The position numbers and the translations under genes were made by a program. This document shows positions 54,256-63,512 of a stretch of 64,000 bases of DNA, in pieces; within the stretch, counting starts at the first letter, position 1; each line of letters starts with the position of its first letter. The notes under the pieces are model-generated. The model saw only the letters and a list, made by a program, of their open reading frames with translations. It was not told the DNA's origin and ran no database searches. The stretch spans positions 4,594,501-4,658,500 of the forward strand of contig NZ_CP048286.1 of assembly GCF_010365285.1 (NCBI RefSeq), given 5' to 3'. The stretch is from Paenibacillus rhizovicinus. Lineage in GTDB: Bacteria > Bacillota > Bacilli > Paenibacillales > Paenibacillaceae.

Positions 54256-55127
54256 AAGCCGTGCTCGGCCGCATAACGTCCCCAGTGAGGACGGCTGCCG
54301 TCGGCATCGGCGTACCCGTACTCCTCGGCCAGATCCCATGAGGTCAGCGCCTTGCCCGATTTGGCCTGCACGTTCGGATCCGCGGCAAGCGCCGCTGCCG
54401 CTTGGCCGACATACGCAGGCGTCTCCGACTGCAGGAAATGCACGTCTTTCGCGGCGCCTTCGCGCCAGTTCTCTTCCGTGACGCCGAAGTGGTCCAGCAT
54501 GGCTTCGGAACGGAGGAAGCCGGGCGTCAGCGCCAGCGCGGTCACGTTATGCGGCGCCAGGTCCGCCGCCATGGCCTGCGCCAAGTGAATGACGGAGATC
54601 TTCGCCAGGCTGTAATACAAATTGCCGCGGTACCGGTAATCGTAGCCGTCCGTAATTTCAATAATAAGTCCTGACCGCCGGCTTACCATGAGCGGCGCGG
54701 CATAATAGCTGGCCATCATATGCGTCTGCACGCCGCGCTGCTGCACAAGCAGCCCGTTATGGAGCGAATGCTCCCAGAACGGCTGGCCCCACACGGTGAG
54801 CGGATCGCCGCCCCAAATATCGTTCACCAGCACATCCAGCCGGCCATCCTGCTCCTCGTCCACTTGTTGAAACAACGCGCGGACGTCCGCTTCCACGGTG
54901 AAATCGGTCCGCACGGCAATGCCGCGGCCGCCTGCCTCCGTGACGAGCGCCGCCGTTTCCTCGATCGTCTCGCGTCTGCCCATATCCGACAAGCCGAGCT
55001 TCGAGCTTCTTCCGGTCACGTATACGGTCGCGCCCGCCTTGCCCAATTGAACCGCGATTCCGCGTCCGGCACCGCGGGTAGCGCCGGCAACGACGGCAAT
55101 GCGGCCGGCTAATGGTTGATGCTTCAT
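54252..55127 (-). CDS. Short-chain dehydrogenase/reductase
   Basis: A 291-residue SDR. The NAD(P)-binding start is GRIAVVAGATRGAGRGIAVQLGKAGATVYVTGRSS, a TGxxxGxG variant reading AGATRGAGRG, followed by LDVLVNDIWGG. The active site is atypical: the catalytic Tyr/Lys pair reads YYSLAK, within a stretch beginning YRYRGNLYY. LALTPGFLRSEAM is the usual later motif. The substrate is unknown. GGAGGAAT precedes ATG 55127; the open frame to 55298 is not used. Confidence 0.9.
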   Translation of the reverse strand: MKHQPLAGRIAVVAGATRGAGRGIAVQLGKAGATVYVTGRSSKLGLSDMGRRETIEETAALVTEAGGRGIAVRTDFTVEADVRALFQQVDEEQDGRLDVLVNDIWGGDPLTVWGQPFWEHSLHNGLLVQQRGVQTHMMASYYAAPLMVSRRSGLIIEITDGYDYRYRGNLYYSLAKISVIHLAQAMAADLAPHNVTALALTPGFLRSEAMLDHFGVTEENWREGAAKDVHFLQSETPAYVGQAAAALAADPNVQAKSGKALTSWDLAEEYGYADADGSRPHWGRYAAEHGF

Positions 55128-55318
55128 GCAAGATTCCTCCTTCGGGTTTTCTCCATCATTTATCCGTCTCAGCATAAGTGTACCCTGGATGCACCGGCGA
55201 CTGCCATGCAAGCGGATCACGCGCGATAATCGGCGAGAAATCCGATTTTTCCGTAGCCGACTCCCCCCGAGAGCCGCTATAATGAACAGAACATTCATAT
55301 AATGGGGGAGTTCGTATC

Positions 55319-55933
55319 ATGTGGATCATCTTATTATTGCTTGCGGTTGCGGGATTTCAGGGGCTGTCGATGCTCGTCTCGCGCAACAGGCTGGCGCATT
55401 TTGACGCTTCGATCATCGATGCGGTGCAAGGCTGGGAGAACGATACGCTGACCGCGATTGCCAAGGTACTGGCCAAGGTCGGTTCGTCGGCGGTCATCAT
55501 ACCGGCGCTGCTCGTCCTTGCCGTTGTGCTCTATATCGTGCTGAAGCATCGCAAGGAACTCGTCCTGCTTATCGGGGGCATGCTCGGCTCGACGCTGCTG
55601 AACGATGCGCTGAAGCCGATCTACCGGCGCGCGCGTCCGGACATTCACCGGATCGTCGAGGAGCAGGGCTACAGTTACCCGAGCGGTCAATCGATGGCGG
55701 CGTTCACGTTTTATTTTCTCGTTACCTATCTGCTTTGGAGGCATCTGCCGAATCGGGGATGGAGGATCGCGCTGCTGGCATTCAGTTTCATGATGATCGT
55801 AAGCATCGGCCTCAGCCGCGTTTATCTCGGCGTTCATTACCCGTCCGATGTTCTCGCCGGCTACTGGGTCAGCGCGTGCTGGGTGACGCTGTGCATCCGG
55901 TTGTTCCGGCAATGGGCGCCCCTGCGGCGATAA
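55319..55933 (+). CDS. PAP2-family membrane phosphatase
   Basis: 204 residues with five to six membrane segments and the three PAP2 motifs: KPIYRRARP, YPSGQSMAAF (Gln replaces the common His after PSG) and SRVYLGVHYPSDVLAGY. Such enzymes remove phosphate from undecaprenyl pyrophosphate or phosphatidic acid on the outer face of the membrane. The Gln in motif 2 is frequent in Gram-positive members of this subgroup as far as I recall, but its effect here is not known. GGGGGAG lies before ATG 55319. Confidence 0.9.
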   Translation: MWIILLLLAVAGFQGLSMLVSRNRLAHFDASIIDAVQGWENDTLTAIAKVLAKVGSSAVIIPALLVLAVVLYIVLKHRKELVLLIGGMLGSTLLNDALKPIYRRARPDIHRIVEEQGYSYPSGQSMAAFTFYFLVTYLLWRHLPNRGWRIALLAFSFMMIVSIGLSRVYLGVHYPSDVLAGYWVSACWVTLCIRLFRQWAPLRR

Positions 55934-56037
55934 CGCACGGAATTTGAACCTTTCGGATCATTGTTAAATACTGTCATGTTAGGTAATCTAAGAGGGCTTG
56001 GAAACTACGACTTGAGTAATAGGGAGAGAGAATTCAG

Positions 56038-57255
56038 ATGAAGATGAAACGTTGGATCGGACTGGCTTTAACGCTTGTCATGGCGATAACGATGTTCGCG
56101 GGAACGACTTCCGCAGCGAGCATAAGCACGGACATTAAAGTAAAACTCAACGGAGAGTGGGTTATTTTCCCGTCTCCGCCCGTATTGTTGAACGGCAAAA
56201 CCTTCGTGGAATTCCGCACGCTCTTTACGAAGCTGGGCTATTCCATCGATTACAACGCAACAACGAAGACGATCAATGCGAAGTCGGCTTCCCGCAGCAT
56301 CCAAATGACGCCGACAGGCACGAGCGCGCTCGTTGACGGAGCGAAAGTGCCGGTTAACGGCGAGATGAAGCTGCTGAACGGCCGCACGATGGTGGGCGTT
56401 CGTTTCATTGCAACGCTGTCCGATAAGAACGTCGACTGGGACGGCGCGAAGAAAACCGTTACGATTACGGACAAAGGCCCAACAGCCGCGCAGCAAGCCG
56501 AACTGTTCGCGGTATTGAACGGCCTGGCGACTGCCGAGGACAAACAGGATGCCGACGCCTTCATGGCGCTGATCCATTCCCAGATGCCGCTGAAGAAACA
56601 GCTGGAGGCGAATATTCGCGCACAGTACGCGAAGCTCCACACCCAGACGATCTACAAGGAAATGTCGATCGATACCTACTCGTCGACGGAAGCCGTCGTC
56701 TACACGCTGGAACAAAACAAGAAGATCAGCGGCGACGGTTTCTTCCCGGAATCCGAGTATGAGATGTACTATACGCTGCGCAAAGACACGAACGGCAAAT
56801 GGGCCGTTTACGATATCGAACTGGACAGCACGCGAGTGATCGACGAGGACGGCATGTGGGCACAGGAAATCACGGTTCCCGATGCGGATAAGACAGCGCT
56901 GCTGGGCGCGGTGAACGCGCAGGTTGCCGCAATGAACGCCAAGGACCTTGCTGCCTACAAAGCAACGCTCGATCCCAACGATGACGGATTCGACGACGAT
57001 GCGGACACGCTGGAACAGATTTTCAGCGACGATACCTTCATATTCAAAGCAACGGTCGACCGCACCGCGATTGTCGAGCTGAGCGACGATAGCGCGACCG
57101 TGCTGGTGTCTTTCCAGTACGAGTTCGGCCCGAACGACGAAGAACCGATGAAATACGCCGCCGTTTCGGAATACCAGCTGGTGAAACAAGACGGGAAATG
57201 GCTCATCACGCCAGGATCGAACGAGAACGAATTGATTAGCGACGATCTCGAATAG
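56038..57255 (+). CDS. Secreted protein with copper-amine-oxidase-type stalk domain and two NTF2-like repeats
   Basis: 405 residues. A signal peptide (1-25, ending TTSAA-S) is followed by a copper amine oxidase N-terminal-like domain (about 28-140: IKVKLNGEWVIFPSPPVLLNGKTFVEFRTLFTKLGYSIDYN). Then come two NTF2/SnoaL-like units of about 120 residues (about 145-265 and 285-400), each starting with LFAVLNGLATAEDKQDADAF- or LLGAVNAQVAAMNAKDLAAY-type helices. There is no enzyme signature; stalk proteins of this kind are common on Paenibacillus cell surfaces. Own promoter and terminator likely. Confidence 0.85.
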   Translation: MKMKRWIGLALTLVMAITMFAGTTSAASISTDIKVKLNGEWVIFPSPPVLLNGKTFVEFRTLFTKLGYSIDYNATTKTINAKSASRSIQMTPTGTSALVDGAKVPVNGEMKLLNGRTMVGVRFIATLSDKNVDWDGAKKTVTITDKGPTAAQQAELFAVLNGLATAEDKQDADAFMALIHSQMPLKKQLEANIRAQYAKLHTQTIYKEMSIDTYSSTEAVVYTLEQNKKISGDGFFPESEYEMYYTLRKDTNGKWAVYDIELDSTRVIDEDGMWAQEITVPDADKTALLGAVNAQVAAMNAKDLAAYKATLDPNDDGFDDDADTLEQIFSDDTFIFKATVDRTAIVELSDDSATVLVSFQYEFGPNDEEPMKYAAVSEYQLVKQDGKWLITPGSNENELISDDLE

Positions 57256-57295
57256 GCTGGACGCGATTAACGATGCAATACTGGAAGTCATCTGA

Positions 57296-57321
57296 AAAGC
57301 TGCCGAAAGGCAGCTTTTTTG
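57296..57321 (+). terminator. Terminator after the stalk-domain protein gene
   Basis: AAGCTGCC-GAAA-GGCAGCTT followed by TTTTGC, about 41 bases after the stop codon. Confidence 0.9.
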
Positions 57322-57465
57322 CTTATTAAGCGGCGCACCGGATTTCCGGATTTCATTTCGGCCCCTGCATTTTCACATGATGTTCATAATGGCCTGCTAG
57401 ACTAGGGAACGGATACAGCGCATGGAACGGAAATCGTGAAACCAAACCAGCGAGGGGGCGAAAGC

Positions 57466-58050
57466 ATGGAACCGTGGACCGAGTTTGAAGAAGCCGTGAA
57501 GCCGCATTTGAAACATGTGCGCACGTATTGCGGCTATTTGACGTCTTCGAAATGGGAGGCGGAGGATTTGCTGCAGGAGACGCTTCTTCGGGCGTTCAAG
57601 TATTACCGGGATACGGGTTTGCTGCGCCATCCCCGTTCATTGCTCTATAAGATCGCCCGAAATTTGCAAATCGACGCGCACCGCAGGCGGCACAGCACGA
57701 CTGTCCCGCTCGATGAAGCGCTGCTGCAGCCGCATCATGATCCCGATTATATCTCCGTCCGGGGAATCTTGGAGTGGATGTCGGAGCATCTGTCCGAACG
57801 GGAGACGGAGATGCTGCTCATGGCGGAAGTGTTCGACTACACGTATCAAGATATCGCCGACGTGCTGCATTGCACCGTTCCGGCTGTCAAAATGGTGCTG
57901 CACCGTTCGAAGAACGCGCTCCGCAAACGCGGCCGTCCGCAGGATGGCGCAAGCGCGGCGAAGCGGGGCAGATCGGCGAACCGCAAAGGCGCGCCGAATC
58001 CCTTTACGCTGGAGCGCTGGACGACGTCATTGATGACGGGCGAACGGTAA
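57466..58050 (+). CDS. ECF-type RNA polymerase sigma factor
   Basis: 194 residues. Region 2 is seen as WEAEDLLQETLLRAFKYYRDTGLLRHPRSLLYKIARNLQIDAHRRR, and region 4 as LSERETEMLLMAEVFDYTYQDIADVLHCTVPAVKMVLHRSKNALRKRG. A basic tail of about 35 residues follows region 4. GAGGGGG precedes ATG 57466. Unlike most ECF genes it has no anti-sigma factor gene next to it: the downstream gene is HD-GYP and a terminator intervenes. Confidence 0.93.
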   Translation: MEPWTEFEEAVKPHLKHVRTYCGYLTSSKWEAEDLLQETLLRAFKYYRDTGLLRHPRSLLYKIARNLQIDAHRRRHSTTVPLDEALLQPHHDPDYISVRGILEWMSEHLSERETEMLLMAEVFDYTYQDIADVLHCTVPAVKMVLHRSKNALRKRGRPQDGASAAKRGRSANRKGAPNPFTLERWTTSLMTGER

Positions 58051-58071
58051 GAATACGAAAGCCGCATAGAC

Positions 58072-58102
58072 GAAAGCCCCTTTGGCGAAAGGGGCTTTTT
58101 CA
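58072..58102 (+). terminator. Terminator after the ECF sigma gene
   Basis: AAAGCCCCTTT-GGCG-AAAGGGGCTTT followed by TTCATC. Confidence 0.9.
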
Positions 58103-58198
58103 TCGTTTTCGGGGAAAGTGTCCCGCTGCTCTTACGAATGGAGGCCTTCCTGCCGATGAACGAATAGTACTTGAATCCTATTTTGAAGATTGTAAATC

Positions 58199-58233
58199 AA
58201 TACCATAGGACAGTAGCCTTTAGTCATGGTATT
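58199..58233. promoter_or_regulatory. Inverted repeat upstream of the HD-GYP gene
   Basis: AATACCAT (58199-58206) and ATGGTATT (58226-58233), eight of eight bases, separated by 19, about 65 bases before the gene. Possible operator; no regulator identified. Confidence 0.35.
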
Positions 58234-58297
58234 GTATTGGTGACACCTAGTATTTACCTTGGAAATATTGCACAAGTCTGATTTTGGTGGGGGCGCA

Positions 58298-59320
58298 ATG
58301 CGACAATATTTAGGGAAAATCACAAAGCACGACGTGGTAAACACTTTTGGCGTCACCATCCTTCCAGCTGGCATTACGCTTCAGGAAGAGCATTTGATTC
58401 TGCTGGAAAAGCACGGTATCGACGACGTATCCGTCTTCCTCGACGTTGTCCTGTCTAATCCTAATCCGAACAGAGTCGAGACGCCTCGCCAAGCAGTCGA
58501 GAAACTGACGGAACGCGCCAGAAGCATGTATGCCTCCATTAAAGACACAGGACAAATCCCGTTAAAAGAGCTCGAGGCGGAGATCGTTCCGGCCGTTAAG
58601 AACATTGCGAACGATCCGAGCATGTTCAAGCTGTTCGAAGCCGTCAAGGCCCAAGGAGACTATACGTACGAGCACAATATCGGCGTCGGCGTTATCTCCA
58701 CCATGATCGGCAAATGGATGAATTTCAGCGACGACGACTTGACAGCGCTTACTCTCGCCGCAACGCTGCACGACATCGGCAAAGTGAAAATCCCCGAGGA
58801 GATCTTGAACAAGCCGGGCAAGCTGACGCCCGAAGAGTTCGAGCTGGTGAAGAAACATACGATCTACGGTTACGATTTGCTGAAGAAAACCGAAGGCATC
58901 AGCTATCGCGCGGCGCTGGTGGCGCTGCAGCATCATGAGCGCGAGGACGGAAGAGGCTACCCGCTCGGACTGACTTCGGACAAGATCGACGTGTTCAGCA
59001 AAATCGTCGGGGTGGCTGATATTTTCCATGCGATGTCGTCGGATCGTCCTTACCATAAAGCACTGCCGTTCTACGAAGTCGTCCGCCAGCTGCGCGATGG
59101 TTTCTTCGGACAGCTGGATCCGGGAATCGTGCATGTGTTTCTCGAGAACATCACGACGAAACTGATCGGCCAGCAAGTGATGCTGACCGACGAGCGGATC
59201 GGCGAAATCGTATTCATTAATCCGCATGACAGCGAAGCGCCGCTCATCAAAGTCGGTGAAGAGTTCGTCGATCTCTCCAGCAATCGGCAAATTCAAATCA
59301 AACGAATCATCGGATTCTAG
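58298..59320 (+). CDS. HD-GYP domain phosphodiesterase
   Basis: 340 residues. The HD-GYP domain (about 130-300) has YTYEHNIGVGVISTMIGKWM, LAATLHDIGKVKIPEEILNKPGKLTPEEFELVKKHTIYGYDLL, LQHHEREDGRGYP, and IVGVADIFHAMSSDRPYHKALP. These supply the metal-binding histidines and the HD pair (HDIGK), with GRGYPLG in place of the classic DGxGYP. Such enzymes hydrolyse cyclic-di-GMP. The N-terminus (1-120) is not a recognised sensor, and residues 300-340 form a short PilZ-like or extension tail. GGTGGGGG precedes ATG 58298; the frame is open to 58259. Confidence 0.9.
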   Translation: MRQYLGKITKHDVVNTFGVTILPAGITLQEEHLILLEKHGIDDVSVFLDVVLSNPNPNRVETPRQAVEKLTERARSMYASIKDTGQIPLKELEAEIVPAVKNIANDPSMFKLFEAVKAQGDYTYEHNIGVGVISTMIGKWMNFSDDDLTALTLAATLHDIGKVKIPEEILNKPGKLTPEEFELVKKHTIYGYDLLKKTEGISYRAALVALQHHEREDGRGYPLGLTSDKIDVFSKIVGVADIFHAMSSDRPYHKALPFYEVVRQLRDGFFGQLDPGIVHVFLENITTKLIGQQVMLTDERIGEIVFINPHDSEAPLIKVGEEFVDLSSNRQIQIKRIIGF

Positions 59321-59340
59321 CGGCTGCATGCAGCTGCGCT

Positions 59341-59392
59341 AACAAGAAGAGCAGGGAAGGCCGACCGGCCATTCTCCCTGCTCTTCTTGTTG
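59341..59392. terminator. Long bidirectional terminator between HD-GYP and HxlR genes
   Basis: AACAAGAAGAGCAGGGA and TCCCTGCTCTTCTTGTT form a 17-bp perfect outer stem enclosing GGCC-GACC-GGCC. It lies between two convergent genes. Confidence 0.88.
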
Positions 59393-59406
59393 TTGTTATT
59401 GTTCGC

Positions 59407-59739
59407 TTACGTCCATTTTGCGGCCCACAGCTTCATCTCGCGTAAAATGTTGTGCAGGTCGACGCCCTTCGGCGTCAGCGAATATTCAACCGTCACGGGG
59501 ACGGTAGGGAACACATGGCGTTCCAGGACGCCTTGACTCTCCAGATGACGCAAGGTGCTCGTCAAGGCTCTTGGGCTGACAGCAGGAATGAGGCGCTGGA
59601 GCTCCCCGAAACGGCGTTTCTCGCAGAACAGCTCGCGCAGCACGAGGAAGGCCCATTTTCCGCCGATGACATCCAGCGTTTTCTCGATATTGCATTCGAT
59701 AACGGCCGGTACTTTCGGTACGTAATTGCTTATCGTCAT
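59407..59739 (-). CDS. HxlR-family transcriptional regulator
   Basis: 110 residues with the HxlR winged helix: CNIEKTLDVIGGKWAFLVLRELFCEKRRFGELQRLIPAVSPRALTSTLRHLESQGVLERHVFPTVPVTVEYSLTPKG. The conserved N-terminal cysteine (Cys15 here, CNIEKTL) is used as a thiol sensor in YodB/HypR-type members. GGGAGG lies nine bases before ATG 59739. It is divergent from an aldo/keto reductase gene, with 168 bases between, a common layout for thiol- or electrophile-response pairs. Confidence 0.92.
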   Translation of the reverse strand: MTISNYVPKVPAVIECNIEKTLDVIGGKWAFLVLRELFCEKRRFGELQRLIPAVSPRALTSTLRHLESQGVLERHVFPTVPVTVEYSLTPKGVDLHNILREMKLWAAKWT

Positions 59740-59907
59740 GATGTTCAACCTCCCGAAAACATAGTTACTTTAAGTATAGCAGATATAATCTATATAATAT
59801 AATGAGAATATATTCACTACTTTCAATTTGAATCTATCTCTTCTAGAATAGACACTGGGTTCTGAAACCTGCAGGAGTGGATTCTAATCGAATGTGGAGG
59901 GATTGCG

Positions 59908-60846
59908 GTGCAATATCGGAAACTTGGCGGCAGCGGGATTAAAGTGAGCGAGATCAGTCTGGGCAGCTGGCTGACCTATGGCGGTTACGTAGAGAAGCAG
60001 AATGCGGTGCAGGCGATTGAGAAGGCATACGATCTTGGCATCAATTTCTTCGATACGGCGAACGTGTACGAGCGCGGGGCGGCGGAAGTGCTGCTGGGCG
60101 AGACGCTGAAGGCTTACAAGCGCGAATCTTATGTGTTGGCGACAAAAGCCTTCTGGCCGATGGGCGAAGGGCCGAACGACCGCGGGCTGTCCCGCAAGCA
60201 TGTCATCGAGCAGTGCAATGCGAGCTTGAAGCGGCTGGGCGCGGAATACGTGGATATCTTCTACTGTCACCGTTACGATAACGAGACGCCGCTTGCGGAA
60301 ACGCTGCGCGCGATCGACGATCTGATCCGCTCCGGCAAAGTCCTCTATGCCGGCGTCAGCGAGTGGACCGCATCCCAGATGGCGGATGCATTGGCAACCG
60401 CGGACCGTTATTTGCTGGACCGCATCGTCGTCAGCCAGCCGATTTATAATATGTTCGAGCGTTATATCGAGAAGGAAGTTATCCCGTACGGCGAGAAGAA
60501 CGGCATCGGACAAGTCGTATTCTCCCCGCTGGCGCAGGGCTTGCTGACAGGGAAATATACGACATTGGCGGATATCCCGGCCGACAGCCGCGCGAACAAG
60601 CTGGAGTGGATGCGCAAAGGCATTACCGAGGAGAAACTGGCCAAAGTACGCGCCTTGTCAGAGATTGCTTCGGAGCTGGAGATTACGACAGGTCAGCTGG
60701 CGATCGCCTGGATTTTGCGCCAAAACAACGTCGCGAGCGCGCTCGTCGGCGCAAGCCGTCCGGAGCAGGTCGTCGAGAACGTGAACGCATCCGGCGTCCG
60801 ATTGAGCGAGGACGTGCTGGAGCGGGTTGAAGGGATTTTGAAATAA
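59908..60846 (+). CDS. Aldo/keto reductase (Kv-beta/YhdN-like)
   Basis: A 312-residue NADPH-dependent reductase. The catalytic tetrad is visible: Asp and Tyr in FFDTANVYERGAAEVLLG, Lys in YVLATKAFWPMG, His in FYCHRYD. The nucleotide-binding end has GASRPEQVVENVNASG. It belongs to the potassium-channel-beta-subunit-like group. GTG start at 59908 after TGGAGGGAT. Probably under control of the divergent HxlR regulator, reducing reactive carbonyls or similar. Confidence 0.94.
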   Translation: MQYRKLGGSGIKVSEISLGSWLTYGGYVEKQNAVQAIEKAYDLGINFFDTANVYERGAAEVLLGETLKAYKRESYVLATKAFWPMGEGPNDRGLSRKHVIEQCNASLKRLGAEYVDIFYCHRYDNETPLAETLRAIDDLIRSGKVLYAGVSEWTASQMADALATADRYLLDRIVVSQPIYNMFERYIEKEVIPYGEKNGIGQVVFSPLAQGLLTGKYTTLADIPADSRANKLEWMRKGITEEKLAKVRALSEIASELEITTGQLAIAWILRQNNVASALVGASRPEQVVENVNASGVRLSEDVLERVEGILK

Positions 60847-60879
60847 GCGGATGTTCTAGCGAATATCTAGCGAATAGCA

Positions 60880-60924
60880 CAACGGCGTCACGGGATTATC
60901 CTCCGTGGCGCCGTTTGTTGTTTA
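60880..60924 (+). terminator. Terminator after the aldo/keto reductase gene
   Basis: AACGGCG-CACGG and CCGTG-CGCCGTT around GATTATCCT, followed by TGTTGTTTAG. Confidence 0.8.
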
Positions 60925-60993
60925 GATGAAAGCTGCGAATGGTCTGCGAAATCGAGCAAAGAAGTGTGTTCCTCTAACGTCATGGCTTACGAA

Positions 60994-62520
60994 TTACTGT
61001 GCCAAGGCTTGCTGCTGCACGGCAAGCTTATGTTTCTCCGTCAGGTAAGCATCGACCTGCCGTTGCTTGTCCGCGATCACGCCCGCGATTCCGGCTTGCT
61101 TCAACCGGCTCTGCAGCTTAGGCAGCGCCGTGGCGGGGTCCTGCGGGGCTCGATCCATGTTCGCGTTGAAGTTGCTGATCAAGCTGTTCACCGCCTGATT
61201 GGACTCGGCGTTTGGCGCAGGATCGTAATACAGTCCGATTACCGGAGACAGGGCCGCTTTATCGAAGATTTTCTTGCCCCGGGCCCAGATGTTCGGATCC
61301 GCGGCGTCGGCCTTCGTATGGTAAGTGAGCCCGGGATTGCCGAACATCCAAGGTCCTGATGTCGCGTATCCCTTCCCGATCGGCGTGATCATCCCCGGCG
61401 AGCCGGCATCGGCGCGGTAATGCGTACCGGCAATGCCCCAGTCGAGGAGATCGAGCAGTTTCTTGTTGGCGTGAAGCAGGTTTATGACGCGGACGGCGTC
61501 CTCCGCATGCTTGGAGAGCGAAGAGACGGACAGCATGCCCGCGGTCAAATTTTCGTTCGTAATGAGCGGCGCCTGCAGCCTGACCTCGAGCCAGGATTGA
61601 CCGGTCGCGGTCTGCAGCTGCGAGGCCGTGTCGTAGTTGGCCGACGACGTCAAGACGGCGAATGTCTGCACCGAAGCTTGGCTGGAGAAGAGCGTTTGAT
61701 CTTGGAATGAATTGAAGGCTTGCCTGGACGGAACGATATAGCCTTTGGTCGTCCACCGATAGTATTGAGCAAGCAGGCTGCTCATCGCCGGCGAGGCGAA
61801 TTCGTTCGCGACCTTCGTGCCGCCGCCGGGCATGAGCGAACCGGGAGAATCCGGGGCAAGCTTCTGATAGGAAGCAAGCCCTTCGAAGTCGGCGATTTTG
61901 CCGAAGAGCGGCGTTGCCTTGCTCTCTTTGGCTTTGATTACTTTCAGCATGGGCTCCAGATCGGACAACTTCTTAATGCCCGCAATATCGAAATGGTATT
62001 TATCCGCGAGCTGCTTGTTGATCAGCAGCCCTTTCCAGGTGACGTTGTTCATCTGCGTCGGAACCGCGTAGTTGCGGCCGTTGATGGCCGTTCCCTTCAG
62101 ATAGAGGGGATTCATCGTCTTCATCATGTCCGGCGCATAGCGCGCAAGCAGGGGGGTCAGATCCCGCAACACGTTGATATCGGCAAACTGCTTGAAATTC
62201 AGCCAGCCTGCGGTGAAGAACAGATCCATCGGTTCGCCGGCGGCAATCATGACTTTGATTTTGTTGTTGTAATTCGCCCAATCGTACGGACGCAAGTCGA
62301 GCGAGACGCCGATCTTCATGTTCAAATAGTGATTAATGGCCTCTTCTACGACAGCTTCGTCCGGACTTTCGGTTCCGGGATAATACATCGTCAAGGTTAC
62401 GGGAGCTTGGGCTTGCCCGCCGGACGCAGCGTTCACGGCGGCGGGAGCGGAGGAAGCGAGCAGCAGCAGCGCCATGCCGCCTGCGAAGCGGCTTTTGCAG
62501 GAACGCAGTTTGATGTTCAT
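60994..62520 (-). CDS. Orphan extracellular solute-binding protein without lipobox
   Basis: 508 residues, similar in type to LplA-like binding proteins (VTLTMYYPGTESPDEAVVEEAINHYLNMKIGVSLDLRPYDWANYNNKIKVMIAAGEP). The N-terminus (RFAGGMALLLLASSAPAAVNAASGG) is a signal peptide with AxA-type cleavage and has no cysteine lipobox, unlike the protein at 31830. It has no permease or ATPase genes beside it. Without an anchor in a Gram-positive cell it would be released, or held by another means, so it may act as a secreted or sensor-linked binding protein. Confidence 0.88.
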   Translation of the reverse strand: MNIKLRSCKSRFAGGMALLLLASSAPAAVNAASGGQAQAPVTLTMYYPGTESPDEAVVEEAINHYLNMKIGVSLDLRPYDWANYNNKIKVMIAAGEPMDLFFTAGWLNFKQFADINVLRDLTPLLARYAPDMMKTMNPLYLKGTAINGRNYAVPTQMNNVTWKGLLINKQLADKYHFDIAGIKKLSDLEPMLKVIKAKESKATPLFGKIADFEGLASYQKLAPDSPGSLMPGGGTKVANEFASPAMSSLLAQYYRWTTKGYIVPSRQAFNSFQDQTLFSSQASVQTFAVLTSSANYDTASQLQTATGQSWLEVRLQAPLITNENLTAGMLSVSSLSKHAEDAVRVINLLHANKKLLDLLDWGIAGTHYRADAGSPGMITPIGKGYATSGPWMFGNPGLTYHTKADAADPNIWARGKKIFDKAALSPVIGLYYDPAPNAESNQAVNSLISNFNANMDRAPQDPATALPKLQSRLKQAGIAGVIADKQRQVDAYLTEKHKLAVQQQALAQ

Positions 62521-62606
62521 GTTTACACTCTCCTAGATTGAAGTCGTGATAGCAGTCTAGTAGAGTATAGCTTCATTCGATAGGCGGATAAAGAAAAATA
62601 TGGAAT

Positions 62607-63512
62607 TTACGATTTGGCCTGGCCTTTTCCGATAAACGATAGAATCGGACGCAGCGTCTGCGCGGGCACCTGGTCAAGAAGGTCGCCTTCGCGAATGAGC
62701 CGTTCCTCGATGTTGAGCAGATTGAAGTCGGCGATGGCCGCGCCGCGCCGAACCTCGTCCCAGTGCAGCGGCGTGGAGACGCTTGCGCCGGCGCGGGCGC
62801 GCGGGGAGTAGGGAGCGATGATCGTCTTGCCCTGATAATGCTGCAAATAATCGACGTAAATCAGGTCGCCGCGATGCTTCTTCAGCCGTTCCACCGTAAA
62901 CAGCTTGGGATGCTTGTCTGCCAAATACGCGCCGACGAATTCGCCGATGCGCCGCAGTTCGTCGAAGGACAAGTCCTTCACGAGAGGGACGATGATCTGG
63001 ACACCCGTAGCGCCCGACGTCTTAGGAGTGGACGAGATGCCGAGCGACTGCAGCAGATCGCCCGTCAGCAGCGCGGCTTCCATGATGCGCGGCTCTTCCT
63101 CCAGCGACGGGTCGAGATCGATCACCCATTCCGTCGGCCGGACAGGGTCGCTGATCCGGTCGAAGGAAGCATGATATTCCAGGCAGGCCAAATTGCCGAG
63201 CCATAGCAGCACCGGCAGCGAAGTCAGCTTGACGTAGTCGATGCTCTCGCTCGGAACCGTTTCCACGAAATCCGGCGCGGGCGTCGGGCAGTTCTTCTGA
63301 TAAAAGGATTTGCCGTTCACGCCGTCGGGATAGCGGATCGTCGTGAGCAGCCGATCCTGGCAATGCTTCAGCAGCCATGGGGAGAGGGCGGCAAGCCGCT
63401 GCAGGAAGACGGCTTTCGTAATGCCCATCTCCGGCCAGAGCAGCTTCTCCGGATTGCTGATCGTCAGCTCTTGTCCCTCCACGACGATGGTGCCCTTGAC
63501 GGCGCGGCTCAT
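62607..63512 (-). CDS. ligD: LigD polymerase (archaeo-eukaryotic primase-type) domain protein
   Basis: A 301-residue NHEJ polymerase domain. It has GQELTISNPEKLLWPEMGITKAVFLQRL at the start, DRLLTTIRYPDGVNGKSFYQKNCP, LACLEYHASFDRISDPVRPTEWVIDLDPSLEEEP with the metal-binding DLDP aspartates, and KTSGATGVQIIVPL, the conserved active-site stretch. ATG 63512 overlaps the ligase stop by 4 bases. Here polymerase and ligase are separate coupled genes, unlike the single LigD chain of many bacteria. No ku gene is visible; it may lie beyond the right edge. Confidence 0.93.
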   Translation of the reverse strand: MSRAVKGTIVVEGQELTISNPEKLLWPEMGITKAVFLQRLAALSPWLLKHCQDRLLTTIRYPDGVNGKSFYQKNCPTPAPDFVETVPSESIDYVKLTSLPVLLWLGNLACLEYHASFDRISDPVRPTEWVIDLDPSLEEEPRIMEAALLTGDLLQSLGISSTPKTSGATGVQIIVPLVKDLSFDELRRIGEFVGAYLADKHPKLFTVERLKKHRGDLIYVDYLQHYQGKTIIAPYSPRARAGASVSTPLHWDEVRRGAAIADFNLLNIEERLIREGDLLDQVPAQTLRPILSFIGKGQAKS

